From contig JACPQY010000057.1 in NCBI GenBank assembly GCA_016190245.1, positions 1 to 36,896 of the forward strand: DNA of 36,896 nucleotides. The letters are read 5' to 3'. The notes below the pieces were generated by a model, which saw nothing but the letters and a program-made list of their open reading frames with translations, was not told the origin of the DNA and did no database searches. Source of the DNA: Nitrospirota bacterium. GTDB taxonomy: Bacteria > JACPQY01. Positions 30,773 through 36,896 of the stretch are shown here, one piece after another. Both the position numbers and the translations under genes were made by a program. Position 1 is the first letter of the stretch, and each line of letters begins with the position of its first letter.

Positions 30773-31399
30773 TCATGCCCGCGCCTCCGTGGGACGGCGA
30801 ACGCCGGATGTCACGAAGTCGACCAGCGTCTCCACCGTGCGGGCCCGGGCCAATTCGGGATGCGTGAGGTAGTAGTACGCGGCCTGCTCCATCAAACCCG
30901 TCACCGCACGCGCCAGGAGGCGGTAGTCAAGCGTGTCGCGCAGCAGTCCCGCAGCCATCCCGCGCTGAAACTGAACCAGGGCCAAGCGTTCGAGACGGTC
31001 GAACAGCGAATGGATCACGCGTCCCATCCCGGCGCTCACGCTCCTCCCCTCACGCACGAAGAACGAGGCCAACTCGCGATGCCGATCGATCACTTCGAAC
31101 GTGGCCTCGAAGGCGGACTGGAGCACCGTGTGCGCGTCGGCGAAAGCGACGTTCTTGAGCTTCCCGCGCACCTCTTTCTCCATCTCGCTGCCGAGGATCG
31201 CGGCAAATTCCCGCACGAGCCCTTCCTTCCCCTCGAAGTGCTCGTACAGGAGACCCTTGGCGACTCCCGCGAGGCGGGCGATGTCCTCGATGCGCGCCGC
31301 ACGAAATCCCTTCTCCCCGAATACGGAGTAAGCCGCATCCATCAATCGCGCATGGGTCTGTGCCCTCCTGGCCTTGTTGGTTTCCGCGTTGCGGCCCAT
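30773..31399 (-). CDS. TetR/AcrR-family transcriptional regulator
   Basis: The 208-residue regulator has an N-terminal TetR helix-turn-helix (about 17-62; IEDIARLAGVAKGLLYEHF at 37-55) and a divergent helical ligand-binding domain. In catabolic clusters such regulators often bind acyl-CoA or the pathway substrate and release repression. It is transcribed in the same direction as the long operon, ending 277 nt upstream of beta2. Its own upstream sequence contains a TGAC-N9-GTCA palindrome (31406-31422) 7 nt before the ATG, suggesting autoregulation. No similar site is evident in front of beta2, so direct control of the operon is unproven. Confidence 0.95.
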   Translation of the reverse strand: MGRNAETNKARRAQTHARLMDAAYSVFGEKGFRAARIEDIARLAGVAKGLLYEHFEGKEGLVREFAAILGSEMEKEVRGKLKNVAFADAHTVLQSAFEATFEVIDRHRELASFFVREGRSVSAGMGRVIHSLFDRLERLALVQFQRGMAAGLLRDTLDYRLLARAVTGLMEQAAYYYLTHPELARARTVETLVDFVTSGVRRPTEARA

Positions 31400-31405
31400 C
31401 TAGAT

Positions 31406-31422
31406 TGACTGAACATTGGTCA
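31406..31422 (-). promoter_or_regulatory. Candidate TetR operator
   Basis: TGAC and GTCA half-sites are separated by 9 nt and lie 7 to 23 nt upstream of the TetR start codon, so binding there would block transcription or initiation. The length and position are typical of TetR autoregulatory sites. The inner bases are not symmetric, so the match is modest. Confidence 0.4.
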
Positions 31423-31628
31423 GCAAAGGAGATGCCACAGCGATCCTCGTAACTAACCGTTCATATGAGGAGGTCCTACTTGCCTATGTACCCGACCTCC
31501 CATAAACTCTCACTGGCCGGGAATCCAGTTAGTCAACGCATCTCACAAATGAGAGGAATTGGCTGGATGGAGGCCGGTCTCTCGCATGTGGGCACACCCT
31601 TGGTCAGAAGCGTGGATCCAGACCAACC

Positions 31629-31658
31629 CCCGCTTCGAGGAGGGGCTACTGAAGCGGG
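31629..31658 (-). terminator. Hairpin spanning the stop codon of the FG-GAP lipoprotein gene
   Basis: CCCGCTTC/GAAGCGGG are perfect 8-nt arms with a 14-nt loop, overlapping the TAG stop. It could protect or end the lipoprotein mRNA before the TetR gene 246 nt downstream. There is no T tract. The rest of 31400-31645 holds no gene I can support. Confidence 0.35.
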
Positions 31659-34600
31659 CCGACGCCGAGGAGGATGGTCACCTGGTTCGCGCCCTGGGCG
31701 GCGACGGCCGCGTCCGTGATGCCGTCCGTGTCGAAATCTCCGGTGGCCAGCGACCACGGGCCGGACGCCGTGGAGACGCTCGACACCAATCCGAATGCGC
31801 CGTTTCCCTGACCGCCACTTCCATTTCCCAAGAGGATCCTGACGGCGTTCCCGCTCTGATCCGCGGCCAGCAGGTCCGTAATCCCGTCGCGGTTGAAGTC
31901 CCCCTGGGTGAGGGCCTGGAGCGTGCCGCCCGCCGTGTAGGTGGCAATAGCCCCGAACGTCCCGTCGCCCTGGCCGTTGGTGCCGTTGCCGAGGAAGATG
32001 CCGACGTTGCCTGAGGCGAGGGCCACGGCGAGGTCGGAGATCGCATCGTCATTGAAGTCTGCGGTGAGGATGGCGAGGGGGGATGCAGATGCCGAGTAGT
32101 TGACGGCCGTGCCAAAGGTGCCGTTGCCCTGTCCCCCCGTTCCGTTTCCGAGCAGGACCGACACGTTGCTGCTGCCGCTGTTCGCCACCGCCAGATCCAG
32201 GATCGCGTCATCGTTGAAATCGCCCGTCGTGAGCGAGAAAGGGTTGCTTCCGGCGGCGTAGTTGACGGTCGCGGCGAACGTGCCGTTGCCCTGCCCCCCG
32301 CTCCCGTTACCCAGGAGAACGGAAACGTTGTTGCTGGTGTCGTTCGCTACCGCGAGGTCGAGGATGGCGTCCGCATTGAAATCGCCCATCGTGACGGAGC
32401 GCGGGCGGGTTCCCACCTGGAAGTTCGCCGCCGTGGCGAAGGTGCCGTTGCCCTGCCCCCCGCTCCCGTTGCCCAGGAGGATGGAGACGTTGTCGCTGAC
32501 GAAGTTCGGCACGGCCAGATCCAGAATCGCGTCGTCGTTGAAGTCGCCCACGGCCACGAACGTTGGGCCCGAGCCGACGGCATAGTTCACAGCGGCGGCG
32601 AAGGCTCCAAGGCCCTGGCCGCCGGACCCGTTCCCGATGAGAACGCTGACGTTGTTGGCTCCGTAGTTCGCCACAGCCAGATCCAGGATCGCATCGTCGT
32701 TGAAATCGCCTGTCGCCGCGGCGTAGGGGGTGGACCCCACCGGATAGTCCGCCGCCCGGGCGAACTGGCCGTTCCCGACGCCGTTTCTGCCATTGCCCAG
32801 TACGATGCTGAGGTTGTAGGAGGAGTTGTCGTTGCAGATCGCCAGATCCAGGACGTTGTCCGCGTTGTAGTCGCCGATGGCCACACCCCCCGCACTGATC
32901 CCCCCGTTGCGAGCCTGCCCGGAGCCGAACGTCCCATCCCCCCGGCCGTTCGATCCGTTGCCGAAGAGGACGTACGAGACGTTGCTTGTGACCACCACGA
33001 GGTCGAGGATCCGGTCCGCGTTCAAGTCGGTCACGCCCATCTTTCCAACCCCCCCCGCCGAGTAGTTGACGGCGGAAGCGAACCCCCCGTTTCCTTTCCC
33101 GTTCGATCCGTTCCCAATCAGGACGCTGACCGTGCTGGAGCCGCACGAAATCGCGAGGTCGGTGATGCCGTCTGCATTGAAATCCCCCTTGACGAGTCCC
33201 GCGTAACCCGTGGAACCCGCGATGGAGTAGGCGACAGCCGATCCGAACGATCCGGTCCCCTTTCCGCCGCTTCCATTGCCGATCAGGACGTAAACGGCAC
33301 CCGCGGCCCCCCCGGCAAGGTCCGTGATGCCGTCCGCATTGAAATCGTCCGCCACCACGGACTTGACGTTGCTTCCCGTGGTGAAGGAGACGAAGGTGCC
33401 CAACGTTCCGTTGCCCTTGCCGTTCGAGCCGTTCCCGAGCAGGACGCTGATCGCGCCGCTCGAGTCGCTCGCCTCGGCCACGTCCGTGATCCCGTCGTCG
33501 TTGAAGTCCCCCGTCGCCGCGCTCCCCATTCCGGAAGCCGCGTTGTAGCTGTTGGGGGAGCCGAAAGATCCGTCACCCTTCCCGCTGCTCCCGCCGCCCA
33601 GCGAGAGGGTGACGGCCGCGGAGTTCCCGAGGAGGACGATGTCGGTGATCCCATTCGAGTCGAAATCCCCCGATGTGATCGTCTCGCGCAGGTTGCCCTG
33701 GCTGAAGCTGACGCCCGAAAACGTCCCATCGCCTTTCCCGCCCGAGCCTCCCCCCAGGTAGCGACTGAAGGACGTGGAGCCCGATCGCGAGAGGGCAAGG
33801 TCGAGGATGTTGTCGGCATTGAAATCGCCCGCGACGATGCCCCGCGAGTTGTGGTTGGAGCCTGTGGTGTAGTCCACCCTGGGGGCAAACGTCCCGTCGT
33901 TCCCACAGCCGCCCGTGTGCGTCTGAACGTCCCCGGAATCGGCGCCCTGGTTGCCGGCGTTGTCCATGGCGGCGATGGCGAGATGATATCTCGTGCAGGG
34001 CAGGGGAAGTCCGGTGAGGGCGAAGCTGGTCCCGCTGCCGGCGGCGATGGGGGAGTTCCCTTCCGCTGCACCCGTGCCGTTGTACGGGGCGCCGGGGCCG
34101 TCCGTATCGTAGGAAACGCGATGGCCGAGGATGCCGCTGCCCGTCTCGGTCACCTGCCATCCGAAGGCCACCGACAACGTGGTGAAGCTGCTCGCGAGGA
34201 GGTTGCCCGCGCCGGGGGCCGTGGTATCCAGGTAGATGCCCGCCGTGGCGGGCGCGCTCGATACCGTGTCCACGCTGTTCTTTGTCCAGAGGTAGAGCGT
34301 CTTGGCGCTTTCGGCACCGGCCAGCGAGAACGTGGTGGGCTTGGTCGTCACGAAGCAGGCGTCCGTCGCCTGGGGCTGGGTGGCCTGCGTCTGCGAGAGG
34401 CACCAGGCCGCGGCTCCGGAATCGCCGGTAATGGTGACGTTGACCAGCGTGTTGTTCGTGTAAGCGACGGCATTCTGGCCGTTTGCGGGGGAGGGGTCCG
34501 CGAGGCCGAGAGAGGGCACACCGGGCGGGGGGAGGATCGTCCACGAGTGGCCGGCGGGTGTGGGATCGGCGTTTCCGGCGGGATCTATGGCGTACACCTT

Positions 34601-36709
34601 GAACGCGTGCGAGGTGGCCGCGAGGCCCGAGTAGGTCTTGGGGGAGGTGCAGGCGCTGAATCCCGCGCCGTCCAGCTCGCAGGCGAAGGTCGAATTCGCC
34701 TCCGACGAGGTGAAGGAGAAGGAAGCCCCGGTGTTCGCGGTGGGGTTCGCGGGCGAGTTGGAAATCGTCGTGTCGGGCGGCGCGGTGTCAACTGTCCACG
34801 TGTGGCTCGATGGGCTGGGATCGGGGTTCCCCGCGGGATCAACGGCGCGCACCGAAAAAGTGTGCGAGCCTTCGGAAAGCGGTCCGGTGATCGTGTAGGG
34901 AGAGGCGCAGGAGGAATACGAAGCTCCGTCGAGGGAGCACTGGAAGGCGGCCGTCGCGTCGGCGCTGCCGAACGCGAACGTGGCCGATGCCGAATTGCTG
35001 AGAGCTGAAGGCTGAGTGCTGATGGCTGTCTCCGGCGCCGTCAGATCAACCGTCCATGTATGTGTGGCCGGCGTCGCATCCGTGTTCCCCGCGGGGTCAA
35101 CGGCTCGGACACTGAAGGTGTGACTTCCTTCCGTGAGCAGCAAGACGGTAAACGGTGAGCTGCAAGAAGAAAAAGGAGCGGCATCCAGCGAGCACAGGAA
35201 AACCGCCGACGTGTCCGGGCTGGTGAGCGTGAACGTCCGGCTGGTCTGACCGCTTACGGCTGACGGCTCACTGCTCACGAGGGACGTTTCCGGCGGCGTG
35301 GTGTCGCACACACTCCCCTCGTCAACCTCCCCGTCGCAGTCGTTGTCCTTCCCGTCGCACGCCTCGGTCGCGGGCACACAGGCCGAAGGCGGCGGGAGGA
35401 CGGTGAATGAGATCGTAGCTGGAGTCGGGTCGCGGTTGCCGATCGCGTCGATGGCTCGCACGCGAAGGACGTGCTCGCCTTCTCGTAAATCGCGAATCGT
35501 GAACCGGGAATCGCAGGGAAAGAAATCACCCTCGTCCACCGCGCAGCGGTAGGAGCATGATGCATCGCTACAAGACAGCAGAAAAGCAGCCGCTTCGCCG
35601 CGATTCACGATTTCCGATTCACGATTCACGAATGTGTCCGGAGGCGTAAGATCAACCTCCTTGATCTCGATCTTCACCTCCGCGGTCGGCACGACGCCGG
35701 CGCTCTTGAAGTCGTCTTTCGTCTTTGTCTCCAGCTTCTGGGCGAGGTTCTGGAAGGCCTCCTGGACCTGCGCTTGGGTCGGCTTGAGCGTCGAGGCCGC
35801 GTCCGAGGCGATCCGCACGGCCTGGTCCAGCGAGACCTTCTCACCCGAACCCGCGGGTGGGGACGCCGCCAGGAGCACCGCCACTTCGGTCAGCGTGGCT
35901 ACACCGTTCCCGTCGAGGTCAGGAAGCTCCACCTCATGGATCGCGATGGGGGTCTCTTCGATTTCGATGACAAAGCTGCCGGCCTCAGAGCCCGCAGAAG
36001 ACCCCACCGTTCCCGTCCCGGGCTGATCGCCGGTCGCTGACGGCTGAGCGCTCACTTTGATCTTGACGGTGGTTTTCACCTCGACCAGCGGGACGTCCTG
36101 ATGCCGCTCCGGTCGAACGCGCGTCAGAAAACGGTTATCCCCGTCCTGGAGGTATTTCTTGGGGACGGGAAATGCCACTTCAAAGGCGAAGGCAACCACA
36201 GAGTCGTCCTGTCCGCCTGAGGCGGACTGCCTGCGTGAACCGTGAACAGCGAACCGTGAACCGTCCGGAGGGGCCGTCCCGGCCTCGTAGGAATTCTCTT
36301 GCGCGCCACGCGCTGCTGCCCACTCGCCACCGCGCTTCGCGCTGCCGCGCACCCCACCCCGCACGCCGCCGCGCACACCGGACTGCTCGCCTGCGCGCAC
36401 ACCCCCCCGAACGCCGTTTTGCTCCGCGCCTCGCACTCCGGCGCGGACCCCGCCGCGCACACCTTGGGCCACGACCTCGTCATTCAGGGTCAGATCCGCA
36501 ACAAGCTGGTCCTGGTCGGACACTCCGTTGAGCGCAGCCGCCATCTCGGTCGAGAGCGGCAAAGAAACCTCGATGGGCACGGCATCCTGAGCGGCCTGTT
36601 CGGTTGACCCGCCCTCCGACCAGCGCAGGCAACCACTCGCCGCGAGGCTGAAGAGGAGCCCCGCAAGCACCGGCCGTAGTCCAGCATACCGCAACCCCCC
36701 GCCACTCAT
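31646..36709 (-). CDS. Large lipoprotein with Ig-like domains and 14 FG-GAP/VCBS repeats
   Basis: The 1687-residue protein is probably a surface or periplasmic lipoprotein. It has a signal peptide with lipobox LAASGC (C27), a Gly-Val-Arg low-complexity run (83-122), a DLDGNG calcium-loop-like motif (264-269), and a MopE-type CDGKDNDCDGEVDEG motif near 451-465. About four Ig-like/HYR-like domains with paired cysteines (about 360-730) and one fibronectin-like domain follow. From about 938 to the end come 14 repeats of about 53 residues with the FG-GAP core D-F-N-x-D-x-I-x-D-L-A and LLGNGSGG. ATG 36709 was chosen over GTG 36739 because it lies 10 nt after a candidate -10 and gives a compact signal peptide; neither has a ribosome site. 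Function may be adhesion or carbohydrate/protein binding. No link to the operon is shown beyond proximity. Confidence 0.93.
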   Translation of the reverse strand: MSGGGLRYAGLRPVLAGLLFSLAASGCLRWSEGGSTEQAAQDAVPIEVSLPLSTEMAAALNGVSDQDQLVADLTLNDEVVAQGVRGGVRAGVRGAEQNGVRGGVRAGEQSGVRGGVRGGVRGSAKRGGEWAAARGAQENSYEAGTAPPDGSRFAVHGSRRQSASGGQDDSVVAFAFEVAFPVPKKYLQDGDNRFLTRVRPERHQDVPLVEVKTTVKIKVSAQPSATGDQPGTGTVGSSAGSEAGSFVIEIEETPIAIHEVELPDLDGNGVATLTEVAVLLAASPPAGSGEKVSLDQAVRIASDAASTLKPTQAQVQEAFQNLAQKLETKTKDDFKSAGVVPTAEVKIEIKEVDLTPPDTFVNRESEIVNRGEAAAFLLSCSDASCSYRCAVDEGDFFPCDSRFTIRDLREGEHVLRVRAIDAIGNRDPTPATISFTVLPPPSACVPATEACDGKDNDCDGEVDEGSVCDTTPPETSLVSSEPSAVSGQTSRTFTLTSPDTSAVFLCSLDAAPFSSCSSPFTVLLLTEGSHTFSVRAVDPAGNTDATPATHTWTVDLTAPETAISTQPSALSNSASATFAFGSADATAAFQCSLDGASYSSCASPYTITGPLSEGSHTFSVRAVDPAGNPDPSPSSHTWTVDTAPPDTTISNSPANPTANTGASFSFTSSEANSTFACELDGAGFSACTSPKTYSGLAATSHAFKVYAIDPAGNADPTPAGHSWTILPPPGVPSLGLADPSPANGQNAVAYTNNTLVNVTITGDSGAAAWCLSQTQATQPQATDACFVTTKPTTFSLAGAESAKTLYLWTKNSVDTVSSAPATAGIYLDTTAPGAGNLLASSFTTLSVAFGWQVTETGSGILGHRVSYDTDGPGAPYNGTGAAEGNSPIAAGSGTSFALTGLPLPCTRYHLAIAAMDNAGNQGADSGDVQTHTGGCGNDGTFAPRVDYTTGSNHNSRGIVAGDFNADNILDLALSRSGSTSFSRYLGGGSGGKGDGTFSGVSFSQGNLRETITSGDFDSNGITDIVLLGNSAAVTLSLGGGSSGKGDGSFGSPNSYNAASGMGSAATGDFNDDGITDVAEASDSSGAISVLLGNGSNGKGNGTLGTFVSFTTGSNVKSVVADDFNADGITDLAGGAAGAVYVLIGNGSGGKGTGSFGSAVAYSIAGSTGYAGLVKGDFNADGITDLAISCGSSTVSVLIGNGSNGKGNGGFASAVNYSAGGVGKMGVTDLNADRILDLVVVTSNVSYVLFGNGSNGRGDGTFGSGQARNGGISAGGVAIGDYNADNVLDLAICNDNSSYNLSIVLGNGRNGVGNGQFARAADYPVGSTPYAAATGDFNDDAILDLAVANYGANNVSVLIGNGSGGQGLGAFAAAVNYAVGSGPTFVAVGDFNDDAILDLAVPNFVSDNVSILLGNGSGGQGNGTFATAANFQVGTRPRSVTMGDFNADAILDLAVANDTSNNVSVLLGNGSGGQGNGTFAATVNYAAGSNPFSLTTGDFNDDAILDLAVANSGSSNVSVLLGNGTGGQGNGTFGTAVNYSASASPLAILTADFNDDAISDLAVALASGNVGIFLGNGTNGQGDGTFGAIATYTAGGTLQALTQGDFNRDGITDLLAADQSGNAVRILLGNGSGGQGNGAFGLVSSVSTASGPWSLATGDFDTDGITDAAVAAQGANQVTILLGVGPLQ
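31649..33898 (-). repeat. Tandem FG-GAP-encoding repeats, 14 units of about 160 nt
   Basis: The last 2.25 kb of the lipoprotein gene is an uninterrupted series of 14 related units. Units 8-11 (about 32130-32770) are closest to each other, with near-identical GDFNDDAILDLAVAN cores, which suggests recent duplication at that end. The first seven end mostly in NGKG or GGKG, the last seven in GGQG or NGQG. Confidence 0.85.
34997..35028 (-). repeat. Short-word repeat, family B (GCTGA-type), copy 1
   Basis: Four degenerate copies of GCTGA[AG][GT]G occur in 32 nt in frame, encoding STQPSALSN at the start of an Ig-like domain. Confidence 0.6.
35244..35279 (-). repeat. Short-word repeat, family B, copy 2
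   Basis: Degenerate GCTGACGGCTCACTGCTCAC-type words encode SSEPSAVSG before another Ig-like domain, one domain away from copy 1. Confidence 0.6.
35484..35513 (-). repeat. Short-word repeat, family A (CGATTCACGA-type), copy 1
   Basis: The words TCGCGAATCGTGAACCGGGA encode SRFTIRDLR in the domain before the MopE-like motif. Confidence 0.6.
35601..35632 (-). repeat. Short-word repeat, family A, copy 2
   Basis: Three CGATTCACGA-like words with one GATTTC variant encode VNRESEIVNR at the beginning of the first cysteine-rich domain. Confidence 0.65.
36021..36055 (-). repeat. Short-word repeat, family B, copy 3
   Basis: GGTCGCTGACGGCTGAGCGC-type words encode SAQPSATGD between the N-terminal region and the segment before the DLDGNG motif. 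Confidence 0.6.
36211..36265 (-). repeat. GTCCGCC palindrome plus short-word repeat, family A, copy 3
   Basis: A perfect GTCCGCC-TGA-GGCGGAC hairpin (36211-36227) is followed by four GTGAACC-like words (36233-36263), in frame and encoding SRFAVHGSRRQSASGG. The hairpin arms equal the core of the intergenic palindrome at 30656-30671. Confidence 0.65.
36344..36463 (-). repeat. Low-complexity GVRGG-encoding tract
   Basis: About 40 codons give repeated Gly-Val-Arg-Gly units with two Glu-Gln-Asn/Ser interruptions, right after the N-terminal domain of the lipoprotein. The DNA is a degenerate GGCGTGCGCGG repeat. It would form a basic, flexible linker. Confidence 0.75.
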
Positions 36710-36719
36710 ACGATTGTGT

Positions 36720-36749
36720 AGAGTACCACCCTGCCCCACGTGCCGTCAA
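36720..36749 (-). promoter_or_regulatory. Candidate sigma-70-type promoter of the lipoprotein gene
   Basis: On the minus strand TTGACG (36744-36749) and TACTCT (36720-36725) are separated by 18 nt, giving a good -35 and a weak -10. Transcription would begin near 36713, just before ATG 36709, so the mRNA would be nearly leaderless, consistent with no ribosome site there. Confidence 0.4.
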
Positions 36750-36777
36750 GGAAGCGTAATATACATGACATTCAAAA

Positions 36778-36793
36778 TGTGACAACGATCACA
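36778..36793 (-). promoter_or_regulatory. CRP-type operator TGTGA-N6-TCACA
   Basis: TGTGACAACGATCACA is a perfect symmetric CRP core. Relative to the candidate transcript start near 36713 its centre is at about -72, one of the positions used in class I CRP activation. It differs from the TTGA-type FNR sites at the left edge, so a different Crp-family protein would bind it. Confidence 0.55.
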
Positions 36794-36823
36794 CGCCTCT
36801 TCCCCGCCGGGCTCCGTGCGATT

Positions 36824-36855
36824 ACTGTACAGAAGACGGCCGTCTCATGTACAGT
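36824..36855. repeat. 32-bp inverted repeat with TGTACA boxes
   Basis: Two 16-nt arms match at 14 of 16 positions with no spacer. The outer boxes are ACTGTACA and TGTACAGT, and the centre is AGACGGCCGTCT. It lies 31 nt upstream of the CRP-type site. It could be an operator for the lipoprotein gene or for a gene outside the window. No gene is evident in 36740-36896. Confidence 0.65.
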
Positions 36856-36896
36856 CATGGTCTCCCCAGTTGCAGGGGAATCCGGCCCCTCCCCCC

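Noticed and set aside
31465-31719. Plus-strand open frame with an AGGAGG-like upstream sequence between TetR and the lipoprotein gene
   Set aside because: It runs into the 3' end of the lipoprotein gene on the other strand and has no recognisable domain.
36772-36860. Short minus-strand frame (about 28 codons) starting in the inverted repeat upstream of the lipoprotein gene
   Set aside because: It lies across palindromic and regulatory sequence, lacks a ribosome site and ends inside the CRP-type site.
1-36896. C6 runs at both ends of the window as terminal repeats of an element
   Set aside because: C homopolymers are frequent in this sequence; six bases at each edge carry no significance.

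Overview
The window is a GC-rich bacterial segment, probably from an uncultured Gram-negative anaerobe or facultative anaerobe. Reasons: Tat-exported molybdoenzymes, FNR-type sites, a lipoprotein with FG-GAP repeats and a MopE-like metal-binding motif of the kind common in Myxococcota/Desulfobacterota-like lineages. I cannot place it taxonomically. There are no rRNA, tRNA, CRISPR, insertion-sequence or phage genes.

Left edge, plus strand (1-2515): moaA for molybdenum cofactor synthesis, an FNR-family regulator, and a stand-alone cyclic-nucleotide-binding-domain protein. Each of the two regulator genes has an FNR-type palindrome upstream. A palindrome-rich 297-nt spacer (2516-2812) separates them from the convergent minus-strand genes.

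Centre, minus strand (30495 down to 2813): 22 genes all run leftwards with mostly 4-nt ATGA/GTGA overlaps or very short gaps, so they look like one 27.7-kb operon or a few nested ones. In order of transcription: (i) a molybdoenzyme block with beta2, alpha4, a b-type cytochrome membrane protein, heme-binding gamma, beta1, a TorD-like chaperone and alpha3; (ii) an APH-family kinase, a small companion protein, a CrtC/AttH-like protein, alpha2 and alpha1; (iii) a small membrane protein and an SRPBCC protein; (iv) two acyl-CoA dehydrogenases, a thiolase and an acyl-CoA synthetase; (v) a 2[4Fe-4S] ferredoxin, a nitroreductase, an acetoacetate-decarboxylase-like protein and an O-methyltransferase-like protein. 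The four alpha subunits are type II DMSO-reductase-family enzymes of the ethylbenzene dehydrogenase / dimethylsulfide dehydrogenase / steroid C25 dehydrogenase kind. They appear to share two beta, one gamma and one chaperone. A coherent reading is oxygen-independent hydroxylation of an aliphatic, isoprenoid or sterol side chain with water, ATP-dependent activation or removal of the resulting hydroxyl by the kinase module, and beta-oxidation of the acid. The substrate is inferred, not shown.

Right edge, minus strand: a TetR regulator (30773-31399) sits just upstream of the operon. Beyond it is a 1687-residue lipoprotein (31646-36709) with Ig-like domains and 14 FG-GAP repeats; its upstream region carries a perfect TGTGA-N6-TCACA CRP-type site and a 32-bp inverted repeat. 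Long G/C homopolymers, REP-like palindromes and short-word repeats are scattered through the window.
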